A DNA stretch of 16,691 nucleotides from an uncultured Oscillospiraceae bacterium (GCA_910587205.1 CAJULZ010000061.1:1-16691), one strand, 5' to 3'. Shown: positions 7,499 to 16,000, counted from the stretch's first letter. Numbers and translations: made by a program. The notes: generated from the letters alone by a model not told the origin.

Positions 7499-8968
7499 TC
7501 ACCGCTTCAGGGTGAAGGCGGTAAAATCGAATGTGCCGCCTTTGCCCTCCACGCTGAAATACAGGGCTTCCCGCTCACCCAGCCCCTTTGGCAGGGGGGC
7601 GGAAAAGCTCTTTTCCGTGGTGCAGGTTTCCACCGGGATACGGCAGATCACGTCCCCATGCTCCTGCGTCCGGACGGTAACGGCGCAGCCCTTCCCATAG
7701 CCCCGGAGGGTGATAGCGAGTTCCCGGGTGCCGCGCAGGTCGAAATACTTGAAGCCCACGGTGCAGCCGGTGCAGAAATTGGATATGTACTGGTCCGGAC
7801 CCTCCTCCCGGTCGCCGCCCTTCTGGGTGAGGAAGGGGTCTGCCCCCTTGCGGTGCTTGAGCATGGACAGGAACCGGGTGCCGTTTTTGCCGTAGACGTT
7901 GCAGGCGGCGTAAGCGGGGTAGCGGCCCTCTCCGGCCAAGGGGGCCCCGTTCAGCCCGCAGGAGGTCATCTCCGCCTGATAGAACCTCCCATCCTCAAAG
8001 CGGATGCGCTCGGCGCAGGCCTGCCGGGAGGACTGCTTCCGGTTGGAGTGCCGGTGGTAAAATACGTAGTATTCCCCGCCGATCCCAATCACGCTGCCGT
8101 GGGTGTTGCCGGTGCACATGCGGGCGCGGCCCGCGTCGGGCACGCCGGGCAGGCCGATGTCGCCGCAGCTCACCAGCACGCCGCCGTATTCAAAGCCCCC
8201 GGTGGGGCTGCTGCTCACCGCCCAGCAAAGGTTGTGGCTGTTCAGGGAGGAGTAGATGAAGTAGTACTTCCCGTTGAACTTCCGCATGGAGCTGGCCTCG
8301 CCGAAGGGCTGGGCCTCATAGGGGGTGCCCTGGGCCTCCTCCCCGGTGAGTACGCCCAGGTAGTGCAGCTCGTCCCCGGAGATGACGGTGAGCATGTCGC
8401 CGGGGTCCAGCTCAAACCACATGGGGCCCTTTTTGGTGGGCTGGGAACCGTCCAGCAGGATGGGGTTGCCGCCGAAGGCGAAGCCGGTATACAGGTACAG
8501 CCGCCCGTCCTCATCCATCAGGCAGCCGGGGTCGAACTGGAAGGGCTCGTTCCGTTTGCCGATGGGGGTGCCATCCTGGTATTTGACGTAGCCATAGAAT
8601 TCGTATTTGCCCGCCGGCTCGCCGCACACCGCCACCGAGATCATCTTGGTGCCGCCCATGAAATAGTAGAGGTAGTACCGCCCGTCCGGGCCGGCCACCA
8701 TGTCCGGCGCGGCCAGGCCGTTGGTCAGCCGGATGCGGGGGGCGGCGGGGTCCTGCTCGCGTTTGTAGATGCAGCCATGGCAGGTCCAGTTTCCCAGGTC
8801 GTCCACCGGGGCAGACCAGCAAACATAGTCCCCCAGGCAGAAATTCAGCCCGTTGAACAGGTCGTGGGAGCCATAGACGTATACCCGGCCGTCCACGATG
8901 TGAGGTTCCGCGTCCGGGACATATTCCCAGCTGGGCAGGTAGGGGTTGAGGGCCTGCTTGGTTTTCAT
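7499..8968 (-). CDS. Glycoside hydrolase family 43 protein, cytoplasmic
   Basis: A 489-residue protein opening with NPYLPSWEYVPDAEPH. GH43 enzymes are five-bladed beta-propellers acting mainly on alpha-L-arabinofuranosides, beta-xylosides or beta-galactosides. Candidate catalytic triad: base D19 in VPDAEPH, modulator D146 in FQFDPGCLMDEDG, and acid E224 in PFGEASSMRK. Propeller repeats such as GRYYLYYF, GRLYLYTGF, GKYYFIYSS and GEYYVFYHRHS are clear through about residue 310. Residues about 380-489 form a beta-rich C-terminal domain, possibly carbohydrate-binding, that follows YISNFCTGCTVGFKYFDL. There is no signal peptide, so it acts on imported sugar. It starts at the ATG with AAGGAGG 7 bases upstream, is first in the rhaBAD transcript from an internal promoter, and its substrate cannot be told from sequence; an arabinoside, galactoside or rhamnoside-linked unit is plausible. 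Confidence 0.9.
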   Translation of the reverse strand: MKTKQALNPYLPSWEYVPDAEPHIVDGRVYVYGSHDLFNGLNFCLGDYVCWSAPVDDLGNWTCHGCIYKREQDPAAPRIRLTNGLAAPDMVAGPDGRYYLYYFMGGTKMISVAVCGEPAGKYEFYGYVKYQDGTPIGKRNEPFQFDPGCLMDEDGRLYLYTGFAFGGNPILLDGSQPTKKGPMWFELDPGDMLTVISGDELHYLGVLTGEEAQGTPYEAQPFGEASSMRKFNGKYYFIYSSLNSHNLCWAVSSSPTGGFEYGGVLVSCGDIGLPGVPDAGRARMCTGNTHGSVIGIGGEYYVFYHRHSNRKQSSRQACAERIRFEDGRFYQAEMTSCGLNGAPLAGEGRYPAYAACNVYGKNGTRFLSMLKHRKGADPFLTQKGGDREEGPDQYISNFCTGCTVGFKYFDLRGTRELAITLRGYGKGCAVTVRTQEHGDVICRIPVETCTTEKSFSAPLPKGLGEREALYFSVEGKGGTFDFTAFTLKR

Positions 8969-9026
8969 GGTGCTTCCTCCTTGATTCCATTTTGGGGCTC
9001 AGGTTCCGCGTTGTCTGATTGCACAA

Positions 9027-9055
9027 ATAGTAGCATCAGGGCGGCGTGAAATCAA
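9027..9055 (-). promoter_or_regulatory. Promoter for GH43-rhaB-rhaA-rhaD
   Basis: On the minus strand the -35 TTGATT (9055-9050) and -10 TACTAT (9032-9027) are separated by exactly 17 bases. TG one base before the -10 makes it an extended -10. Transcription would begin near 9020, giving a leader of about 50 bases to the ATG at 8968. The paired repeats immediately upstream suggest activator control. Confidence 0.72.
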
Positions 9056-9065
9056 GGCGGTTTGC

Positions 9066-9095
9066 GCAAACGGTAATTTTCCAGGCGTAAACCGT
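9066..9095 (-). promoter_or_regulatory. Candidate LytTR direct-repeat binding site
   Basis: On the minus strand ACGGTTTAC (9095-9087) and ACCGTTTGC (9074-9066) are 9-bp imperfect direct repeats with a 12-base spacer (period 21). This is the known layout of LytTR-domain targets. The downstream box ends 10 bases before the -35 and 33 bases before the -10. The same arrangement is found before the GH3 gene. The second box overlaps a perfect 12-bp palindrome GTTTGCGCAAAC (9060-9071), so a dimeric palindrome-binding repressor is the alternative reading. Confidence 0.6.
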
Positions 9096-9098
9096 GGA

Positions 9099-10664
9099 TC
9101 AGCCGTCCAGATAGTTCCGGATGAAGTAGGACGGTGTGCTGCTCCAGGCGTGGCAGAAGCTGTTTACCGCCCGGGAGCCGTAGGGGGAGGCATAGCGGTC
9201 ATTGGGGTCGAACAGCTCCCAGAAGGTGTCCGCGCCCTCCCGGAGCATCTCGCCCCAATAGCCCTTCATAGCGGCCACGGCCTGTTCCGTGAGGCCGTTT
9301 TCCATCAGTGCCTGGATGAAGTAGTGGTACGCGTAGGGCGTCGCCAGGGGTACGCCGGGGTTTTGTTCCATGAGCCGTTCCAGCAGGCGGATATTTTCCT
9401 CCTGGGGGAACACTCCTGCCAGCACAAACCACACCTGGGAGGCCCAGGACACCTGCCGCCCCGCCCCGCTGAGGAAAAAGCCCTTCCCGCTATCCCACAG
9501 CTGCTCCAGCGCGGCCTGAGAGGCGCTTTGAATCTCGGCCTCATACCGGGTGGCGTCCGCCTCGGCCCCCAGCCGGCGGGCCAGCTTCACGCCCTGCTTC
9601 AAGGTATAGATTAGGATTGCCTGGGCCCCGGCCTGCTTGTTCAGCCCATCGCCCCAGTCCAGGAAGCACCACCAGCTGTCCCGGTCGGAGACAATGCCCC
9701 GGCCGTCCAGCTCCGCCAGGGCCAGCTCGAGCTGCCGCTTGGCGGTGGGGTAGAGCTCAGCCAGCGTCTCCTTATCGCCGGTGGCCTCATAGTAGTCGTG
9801 GAGGCAGGACACGAAGAACAGCGAGTAGTCGAACAGGGCGGTGTCGTCCACCTGGGGACGGGGCTCCATAAACAGGCAGGCCCCCACCCGGCCCCCGTTC
9901 TGGGTGAGGGCGGCGAACAGGTACAGGCACCGCTTCACCAGATCATTGTTGCGGAAGGTGACGTAGTTGGTGAGCGCCTGGAGGCGCAGGTCGGCGATCC
10001 ACAGGCGGCGGTCCCGCTTGGGGCCGTCCTCGAACACCGACTGCATACAGTCCTCCATGGTCTTGAGGGAGGCCCGGTCCAGGGCGGCCAGCTCCGGGTC
10101 GGCGGTCTTCAGCGGCGGGACCGCGGAGCGGTCGGCGGAGGTGACGGCGGTGCACGCCACATCGCCCACCACTACCTGGTACTTGGGGGAGGTATCCAGC
10201 ACCGTGATCTCCAGGTACCGGAAGGCGTACCGCCGGGGTAGACGCACCTGGGCGGGGAGTACATCCACGTGGATGAATTCCTCCTGGAGCCAGGAGCGGC
10301 TGACCTCACCCTGGTAATGGGACAGGTCGGCGGCGATCTCATAGGGGATCTCGCCGAATTTCAGACGCAGGTAGGCGGGGGCGTCCGGGGGGCTGCCCAC
10401 GGGGGCGAGGGTGAAGGAGATATAGCCCACCCGGTGGTCCCCAAAGTCCAGACAGACGCTGTCCCCCCGGCCCAGGGGCCGGGACCGGGAGAAGCCCCGG
10501 CAGACCTCCCGGGCGGCATAGTCCTGCCCGGCGGGGACAATCTCCACCGCCCCGGCGGGCGGTACCGCGGTCTCAATGAGGGAGGGGGCCAGCGCCTCCG
10601 CCTTGGCTAAAAACGCTTCGTTTACCTCCATGCGGAAGTTTTCAATCCTGTTGGTGATCGCCAT
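9099..10664 (-). CDS. GH78-type alpha-L-rhamnosidase, cytoplasmic
   Basis: A 521-residue protein predicted to release L-rhamnose from rhamnosides. Residues about 40-180 form a beta-sandwich like those preceding the GH78 catalytic domain (FGDHRVGYISFTL, FRYLEI). Residues about 190-515 form the (alpha/alpha)6 barrel. Signature blocks are EDGPKRDRRLWIADLRLQ (D213, D218, D225), DDTALFDYSLFF, WWCFLDW, FWELF (E483) and SFCHAWSSTPSYF (H505). The acidic residue usual just after the RD of GH78 proteins is replaced by R219; the DGPKRDR form is, as I recall, a clostridial variant. No signal peptide is present, and 521 residues is short for GH78 because extra N-terminal domains are absent. AAGGAGG lies 6 bases before the ATG, inside the end of the sensor kinase gene, so the enzyme is coupled to the regulators. 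Rhamnosidase activity is supported by the adjacent rhaBAD. Confidence 0.82.
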   Translation of the reverse strand: MAITNRIENFRMEVNEAFLAKAEALAPSLIETAVPPAGAVEIVPAGQDYAAREVCRGFSRSRPLGRGDSVCLDFGDHRVGYISFTLAPVGSPPDAPAYLRLKFGEIPYEIAADLSHYQGEVSRSWLQEEFIHVDVLPAQVRLPRRYAFRYLEITVLDTSPKYQVVVGDVACTAVTSADRSAVPPLKTADPELAALDRASLKTMEDCMQSVFEDGPKRDRRLWIADLRLQALTNYVTFRNNDLVKRCLYLFAALTQNGGRVGACLFMEPRPQVDDTALFDYSLFFVSCLHDYYEATGDKETLAELYPTAKRQLELALAELDGRGIVSDRDSWWCFLDWGDGLNKQAGAQAILIYTLKQGVKLARRLGAEADATRYEAEIQSASQAALEQLWDSGKGFFLSGAGRQVSWASQVWFVLAGVFPQEENIRLLERLMEQNPGVPLATPYAYHYFIQALMENGLTEQAVAAMKGYWGEMLREGADTFWELFDPNDRYASPYGSRAVNSFCHAWSSTPSYFIRNYLDG

Positions 10665-11991
10665 GGGACGCCTCCTTGTCGTGTGTGGGGGAGAGGGGGA
10701 ACAAAATGCGCAGCTCGAACCAGCCGTCCTTGGAGCCGATGGTCATGGAGCCGCCATACTTGGCCGCGGTGGCCTGGATGCTTTTCAGGCCGAAACCGTG
10801 GTAGCGCTTGTCCTGCTTGGTGGAGGCGGGCACGCCTGCCTTCAAGTCCAGCTCGCCTTCATAGCAGTTTTCCACCCGGATGCGCAAAAAGCCCTTCTGC
10901 CGGGCCACCGAGAGGTGGATCAGCCGCTTGTCCGGGTTGGACAGCTTTTTGACCCCCTCCATAGCGTTGTCCAGGGCGTTGCCGAACAGGGCGCTGAGGT
11001 CCATAGGGTGCATGAAGTCCAGCGCCCCGCCGTCCGCCACGCAGGTGAGGGTGATCTCCTCCCGCTGGCACTGGAGGCTCTTGGCGGTGAGGATGGCGTC
11101 CAGCACCCGGTTGCCCGTCTTGTTCTGGGCCTCATAGGCGGAGATTTCCCGCTCCATCTGATCCAGATATTCCAGCTTTTCCCCGCTGCTGGCCTGGGCG
11201 CGGAGCAGGTGGATGTGGTGCTTCAAATCGTGGTATTTCTGGTTGACCAGGGCGATGCTGTCCTCAGAAATGCGGTAGTTGTTGTACTGGAGCTGTAGCA
11301 TGTTCTGAAGGCTGGCCATCTCCAGCCGGGTGCTGAGTACCTGGAGCTGGACATGGTAGGCGTAGAGGATGGCCACGCCCCCCAGATCCACCAGGGTGCG
11401 AATGATGAAGATCTCGGAGGTAAACGGGCTGCTGAAGGGGGTGTTCTGGGAGGCATAGCTCAGATTGCTGGCCGCGAACACCATCAGGCACAGCACAACC
11501 GCGCTGGCAAATTCCCGCCAGGTGAAGTCGATCAGGTAGCTGGAGCGGTATTTTCGCTCCAGCAGGGACATGACGGCGAATACCGCCCCGTGGGACAGAA
11601 CCAGGAACAGCAGATTCACCCACATCCGCAGGGGCAGGCCCAGCACCGTCAGGCCGAAGTAAAACAGCTGCCATTCCAGCGCGGCGGCAAATTCCCCCAG
11701 GATGAAGGCGCGGATGCACACGTAGCCGGTTTTCAGCCAGTCCAGCCCGCAGCACGCCTTGATGTCCAGCAGCATCAGCGTGACGCAGACGCTCATGCAC
11801 GGGAGGAACCAGGCCATGGGCACGCCGTCGGTGAGGATCATGAAGCCGGCGATGGCGGCCAGGAACCCGCCCTGGACCGCCGCCAGGCGGGGACCGCGCA
11901 GCCGCCGGGGGAGCTGGGCGATGTAAAAGGTGCAGCTGAGCCAATAGGCCAGGGCATAGTATGCGCCCGGCGTGTGGGACAGGTCGGGCAT
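10642..11991 (-). CDS. GHKL-family sensor histidine kinase (AgrC-like)
   Basis: A 449-residue sensor. Residues about 1-215 contain some six hydrophobic segments with very short loops, as in AgrC-type kinases that read signals in the membrane. Residues about 215-265 hold a coiled dimerisation helix with the phosphoacceptor H254 in QKYHDLKHHIHLL. The ATPase domain shows the N box LFGNALDNAMEG (N338, N342), a G box HGFGLKSI (399-405) and a terminal WFELRILFP strand. The ATG at 11991 overlaps the stop of the response regulator by one base (TGATG), with GAGGTGAG just upstream. Its last 23 bases overlap the rhamnosidase start. AgrC relatives usually sense peptides; no peptide precursor gene was found here, so a sugar or glycoside signal is possible. 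Confidence 0.92.
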   Translation of the reverse strand: MPDLSHTPGAYYALAYWLSCTFYIAQLPRRLRGPRLAAVQGGFLAAIAGFMILTDGVPMAWFLPCMSVCVTLMLLDIKACCGLDWLKTGYVCIRAFILGEFAAALEWQLFYFGLTVLGLPLRMWVNLLFLVLSHGAVFAVMSLLERKYRSSYLIDFTWREFASAVVLCLMVFAASNLSYASQNTPFSSPFTSEIFIIRTLVDLGGVAILYAYHVQLQVLSTRLEMASLQNMLQLQYNNYRISEDSIALVNQKYHDLKHHIHLLRAQASSGEKLEYLDQMEREISAYEAQNKTGNRVLDAILTAKSLQCQREEITLTCVADGGALDFMHPMDLSALFGNALDNAMEGVKKLSNPDKRLIHLSVARQKGFLRIRVENCYEGELDLKAGVPASTKQDKRYHGFGLKSIQATAAKYGGSMTIGSKDGWFELRILFPLSPTHDKEASHGDHQQD

Positions 11992-12701
11992 CACTTGCTC
12001 ACCTCGTTGATGTAGTCGTTCAGCGCGTCCATCAGCGCCTTTTTCCTGGCCCGGCTTACCTGGATGCGCTCGCCGCCGATGAGAATGCTGTTGCTGTCCA
12101 CGCCGTCCACATATTCCAGGTTGACCAGGTAGCACTTGTTGCATCGGAAAAAGGACGCCGCGCCCAGCAGGGCCTCCGCTTCGGACAGGGTGCCCTTGGC
12201 GGGCAGCACCTCGCTGGCGGTGTGGTAGGTGAGATCGTGGTCGCGCACCTCCACATAGGAGATCTGGGAGGCGGCCAGCTTCCGCATCCCGCCCTTGAAG
12301 GGGATGGAGATGTATTTTTCCGCCCGCTTTTTCATGCGCTCCAGGGCCCGTTGGATGCGCTGGGAGAAGGCGAAGTAGGACACGGGCTTGAGCACGTAGT
12401 CCAGCGCGCCCACGGAATAGCCCTTCATGGCGTACTGGGGCATACTGGTGAGGAAGATGATGACCACCTCGTCGTCCACCTGGCGGATGGCCTCGGCGGC
12501 GCTCATCCCGTCCATATAGGACATGGCGATGTCCATCAGGATGATGTTGAATTCGGCGGTGTAGCCCTCCGCGATCTCTGCGCCGTCGGAAAAGGTGGAG
12601 ACGGCAAAATGCTCCCCACACTCCCGGGCAAAACGGTCCAAATACTCTGTCAGCTCCCGGCGGTAGCCGGCGTCGTCTTCCACCAGCGCGATCCGCACCA
12701 T
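11991..12701 (-). CDS. LytTR-family response regulator (AgrA-like)
   Basis: A 236-residue transcription factor. The receiver domain (about 1-120) has the acidic cluster E8/D9/D10, phosphoacceptor D57 in ILMDIAM, T85 in FLTSMPQ, and K105 in YVLKPVSYF. The LytTR DNA-binding domain spans about 130-233, with ISYVEVRDHDLTYHT, FFRCNKCYLVNLEYVDG and IQVSRARKKAL. The start is the ATG at 12701, reading MVRIALVEDD, because GGGAGG lies 9 bases upstream; longer frames add an unrelated N-terminus. It is the first gene of the leftward operon and is coupled to its kinase. Two paired repeats of the LytTR type, before the GH43 and GH3 genes, are its likely targets. Confidence 0.94.
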   Translation of the reverse strand: MVRIALVEDDAGYRRELTEYLDRFARECGEHFAVSTFSDGAEIAEGYTAEFNIILMDIAMSYMDGMSAAEAIRQVDDEVVIIFLTSMPQYAMKGYSVGALDYVLKPVSYFAFSQRIQRALERMKKRAEKYISIPFKGGMRKLAASQISYVEVRDHDLTYHTASEVLPAKGTLSEAEALLGAASFFRCNKCYLVNLEYVDGVDSNSILIGGERIQVSRARKKALMDALNDYINEVSK

Positions 12702-12721
12702 ATTCTGACACCTCCCGCAAA

Positions 12722-12811
12722 TTTGCCATGCGAAACTACTATGGACAGAGATAGTATACCAGACCGCGGGGGAAATGGGAATAGTTTCTGTGAGATTTTC
12801 CAAATGGCAAA
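12722..12811. repeat. Nested inverted repeats around the regulator promoter
   Basis: The outer pair is TTTGCCAT (12722-12729) and ATGGCAAA (12804-12811), perfect over 8 bases. The inner pair is GAAACTACT (12732-12740) and AATAGTTTC (12781-12789), matching 8 of 9. Both enclose the minus-strand extended -10 at 12753-12761. They could be operators that loop over the promoter, or a decayed palindromic element. Confidence 0.5.
12753..12761 (-). promoter_or_regulatory. Extended -10 of the regulator-kinase-rhamnosidase operon
   Basis: On the minus strand 12761-12753 reads TGGTATACT, an extended -10 (TGn plus TATACT). The -35 region (12781-12776, TTCCCA) is poor. The predicted transcript starts near 12746, about 45 bases before the regulator ATG at 12701. 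The identical 9-mer forms the -10 of the divergent GH3 promoter. No convincing paired LytTR repeat was found at the matching distance, so autoregulation is not evident. Confidence 0.6.
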
Positions 12812-12871
12812 GACTTCAATATCCAACTTGCACAAAAGCTGCGGGGCGGGCGCGCGGTTTGAGGGCGTTTT

Positions 12872-12901
12872 ACCGGATGCGGTTTCAAATCAACCGTTCA
12901 C
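12872..12901 (+). promoter_or_regulatory. Candidate LytTR direct-repeat site before the GH3 gene
   Basis: ACCGGATGC (12872-12880) and ACCGTTCAC (12893-12901) are 9-bp imperfect direct repeats with a 12-base spacer, the same period of 21 as the GH43-promoter site. The downstream box ends 31 bases before the -10 (33 in the other site). It also lies in an inverted repeat AACCGTT / AACGGTT (12892-12898 and 12908-12914). ACCGGATGC is the weakest of the four boxes. Confidence 0.5.
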
Positions 12902-12909
12902 GTCAAAAA

Positions 12910-12938
12910 CGGTTTTTGGTTCCAAAGCGTGGTATACT
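12910..12938 (+). promoter_or_regulatory. Promoter for the GH3 operon
   Basis: TGGTATACT at 12930-12938 is an extended -10. The hexamer 17 bases upstream (12910-12915, CGGTTT) is a poor -35, as expected for an activated promoter. The transcript would start near 12945, leaving a GC-rich leader of about 75 bases that can fold around GGGGC and GCCCC (12977-12990). Confidence 0.6.
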
Positions 12939-13008
12939 GGCCTCACTTCCCACCCGGCGCACCGCGTTGGGCGGGCGGGGCCACGGCCCCGGGAGCATGA
13001 ATGTAAAA

Positions 13009-13015
13009 AGGGAGG
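13009..13015 (+). promoter_or_regulatory. Ribosome binding site deciding the GH3 start
   Basis: AGGGAGG lies 4 bases before the ATG at 13020 and 7 bases before a second ATG at 13023. Other genes in this window use 6-10, mostly 7, so 13023 is preferred. The difference is one methionine. Confidence 0.7.
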
Positions 13016-13022
13016 AACAATG

Positions 13023-16000
13023 ATGAGAGCAAAAAGTTTCGCGCCCGTCATGCGGGGCATCGCCGCCGTCATGGCGTGCGTGCTGGTGCTGACCCTGGTG
13101 GGCGCCGGCGTGGCGGACAGCTTCCGCACCCGGATCGACGACGCGCTGCGCACCACCAGCTACGTCACCAACACCGACCCGGATTCGGCCCGCTTTAAGA
13201 GCGACTACGCCACCATCGACGACATGATGGCCGCCGCCCGCGCCCTGGCCGTTAAGGAGGGCGAGGAGGGCACCGTAATCATGAAGAATGACAACGGCGC
13301 GCTTCCCCTGGCCTCCGGCAGCACCGTAGCTCTGTTTGGCCTGGCGGCCTACGCCCCCTACCCCTATGCCGCCGGCGACCTGAAGGCGGGCAACGCGGAC
13401 GCGGTGGATCTGCTCCAGGCCCTCACCGACGCGGGGGTCAAGGTCAACGAGACCATCCGGGACTTCTATCTCGACAAGGTGCTTAATAAGCACACTGAGA
13501 TGGTCCCCAACATGTGGACCGGCGAGCTGCAGGAGACGGTGGCCTACGACAATATCTACGTGGCCGCCCCCGGCGACATGGCCCAATACCAGATCGTGGA
13601 GGTGCCCCCTGAGAAATTCGGTGAGATGGGCGCCCCCGCCGATTGGAAGTCGTCCATCGACAAGGCCAACACCATCGGCATCTGCGTGTTCGCCCGGGGC
13701 GCGGGTGAGGGCAACACCTACGCCCCCGGCTCCGCCCTGGATTTTGAGGGAAATGCCACCGGCAAGGACCCCCTGGCCCTGTCCGACGACGAGCTGGCGG
13801 TGGTGGATGCGGCCCGCGAGACCTGCTCCAAGGTTATCGTGCTCATCAACTCCGGCAACACCATGGTGCTCAAGGACATCGCCAAGGGCGGGGCGCACGA
13901 GGTAGACGGCATCGCCTACATCGGCGTGATCAACGACTACCAGTGCGTCGGCATCGCCAAAGTGCTCACCGGCCAGGTGAACGCTACCGGGGCCCTGCCC
14001 GACACCTATGTGGCGGATAACGCCTCCATCCCCGCCGTGATGAACTTCGGCGGTGGCTACTATGCCGACTATGAGACCGTGGCCCGCGGGGACGACCCCC
14101 GTTACCCCGGTGTGGAAATCGGCAACGAGACCGCCGGTTCCTTCGGGGGAAGCAACACCTACAACGGCGGCCATTTCATCGTGGAGGCCGAGGGCATCTA
14201 CGTGGGCTACAAGTACTACGAGACCCGTTACTATGATTCCGTCATGAACCCCGGCTCCAAGGCCAATTCCGCCAAGGGCGCCACCCAGGGCTCCGCCTGG
14301 GACTACAGCGCCGAGGTGCTCTACCCCTTCGGCCACGGCCTGTCCTACCTGGACTATACCCAGACCCTCAAGAGCGTGGAGGTGGACAAGACCCCCGAGG
14401 GGAACGTCACCGCCGTGGTGGAGCTGAAGAACAACAGCGACCAGGACGGCTGCTTCCTGGCTCAGCTTTACGTCCAGCAGCCCTATACCGACTATGACAG
14501 GCAGAACAACGTGGAGAAATCCGCCGTCATGTTCCTGAATTCCGCCAAGGCCCAGGTGAAAGCGGGGGGCAGCGCAGACGTGACCATCACCGTGCCCAGC
14601 AAGTACCTGGCCAGCTATGATTACACCAACGCCAAGACCTACATCCTGGACGCGGGGGACTACCTGTTCACCGCCGCCCCCGGCTCCCACGCCGCTGCGA
14701 ACAACTTCCTGGCCCACCAGGGCAAGACCGCCGCCGACGGCATGGACGCCGAGGCCGATGGCGCGGTGCTTACCTGGAGCCTGGGCGCCCTGGATGTGGA
14801 CACCTTCTCTGTGGAGAACGGCGTCAAAGTGACCAACGTGGCCGACAGCGCCGACCTGAACTACTGGACCGGCACGGACACTGTCACCTACCTCTCCCGC
14901 CAGGATTGGGAGGGTACCTACCCCATCAACTACAATACCGATGTGGAGATCAGGCTGGCGGACAGCCCCAAGAAGGACGAGTGGATCGCCGAGCTCCGGG
15001 GTGAGACCTATACGATCCAGGACAACAGCCCTGCCGCCGAGGGCGGTGACAAGGGCGTGCGCTTTGACACCACCAATATCCAGTACGAACAGTTGGAGAG
15101 CGTGGACGACCCGTTCTGGGATACCCTGGTGTCCTCCATCACCATCGACGAGGCGGTGGGCGCGGTGATCCACGGCGGCAGCCGGTCCGACGTGCTCACC
15201 AACGTGGACAATCCCATCGTCATACAGAACGAGGGCGTCAGCGGCTTCACTGCCACCCACGAGGAGACGGGCTACCGCTTCAACGTCCACTCTCAGACCC
15301 TGCTGGCCTCCTCCTTCAACCCGGAGCTGGCCTATGAGTGGGGCCGGATCGAGGGCAATTCCGGATTGTGGCTCCAGCGCTACCACCTGTGGGGCACCGG
15401 CCTGACCCAGCGCCGTACCCCCTACAACGGCCGCAACTACGAGTACATCTCCGAGGATCCCATGCTCACCAACCGGATGGGCTGCGGCATCCTCCAGGGC
15501 TGCGCCGATATGGGCATCCTCAACGGTCCCAAGCACATGGGCTTTAACGACCAGGAGCACAACCGCGGCGGCGTCTCCGCCTATATGAACGAGCAGAAGT
15601 TCCGGGAAACCGACCTGCGGGGCTTCCAGGGCGGCCTGGAGGACGCGGACGGTATGGCCGTCATGATTGCCTTCAACCGCATCGGCGCCACCAACGCCTC
15701 CCATCATGTGGGGATGCTCCAGACCATCCTGCGGGATGAGTGGGGCTACACCGGTCTCATTTCCACCGACATGATGAACAACAAGTACTACTTTAACGCC
15801 GAGTCTATGGTAATGGCGGGCGTCACCCAGGTGGCCGATTTCGGTGGGGACGACAACCACATCACCTTGGGCGAGGGCGGCGTGGACGCCGTCTGGCCGT
15901 ACATTTCCCCGGCCTCCGTGGAGAACGACTCCGCCCTGGTGGAGCAGGCCCGGCAGAACTTGAAGTACCAGCTCTACACCTACGCCAACAGCGCCATCAT

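Noticed and set aside
6416..9049. Long open frame of 877 codons on the plus strand
   Set aside because: It runs antisense to rhaB and the GH43 gene, shows no domain signatures, and is rich in Gly, Val and Ala as expected from a GC-biased complementary frame.
10642..12729. 695-codon frame that would fuse extra sequence to the sensor kinase
   Set aside because: The upstream part is an out-of-frame reading of the LytTR regulator. The ATG at 11991 with the TGATG overlap is the natural start.
11961..13022. Long N-terminal extension of the GH3 reading frame
   Set aside because: The frame is open upstream by chance across the antisense regulator and the promoter. A good ribosome binding site and hydrophobic anchor place the start at 13023 (or 13020).
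12775..13023. 82-codon plus-strand frame in the divergent region, considered as an AgrD-like signal peptide gene
   Set aside because: It has no ribosome binding site, spans both the candidate LytTR boxes and the GH3 promoter, and lacks the hydrophobic-cysteine layout of autoinducing peptide precursors. No AgrB-like processing protein is nearby.
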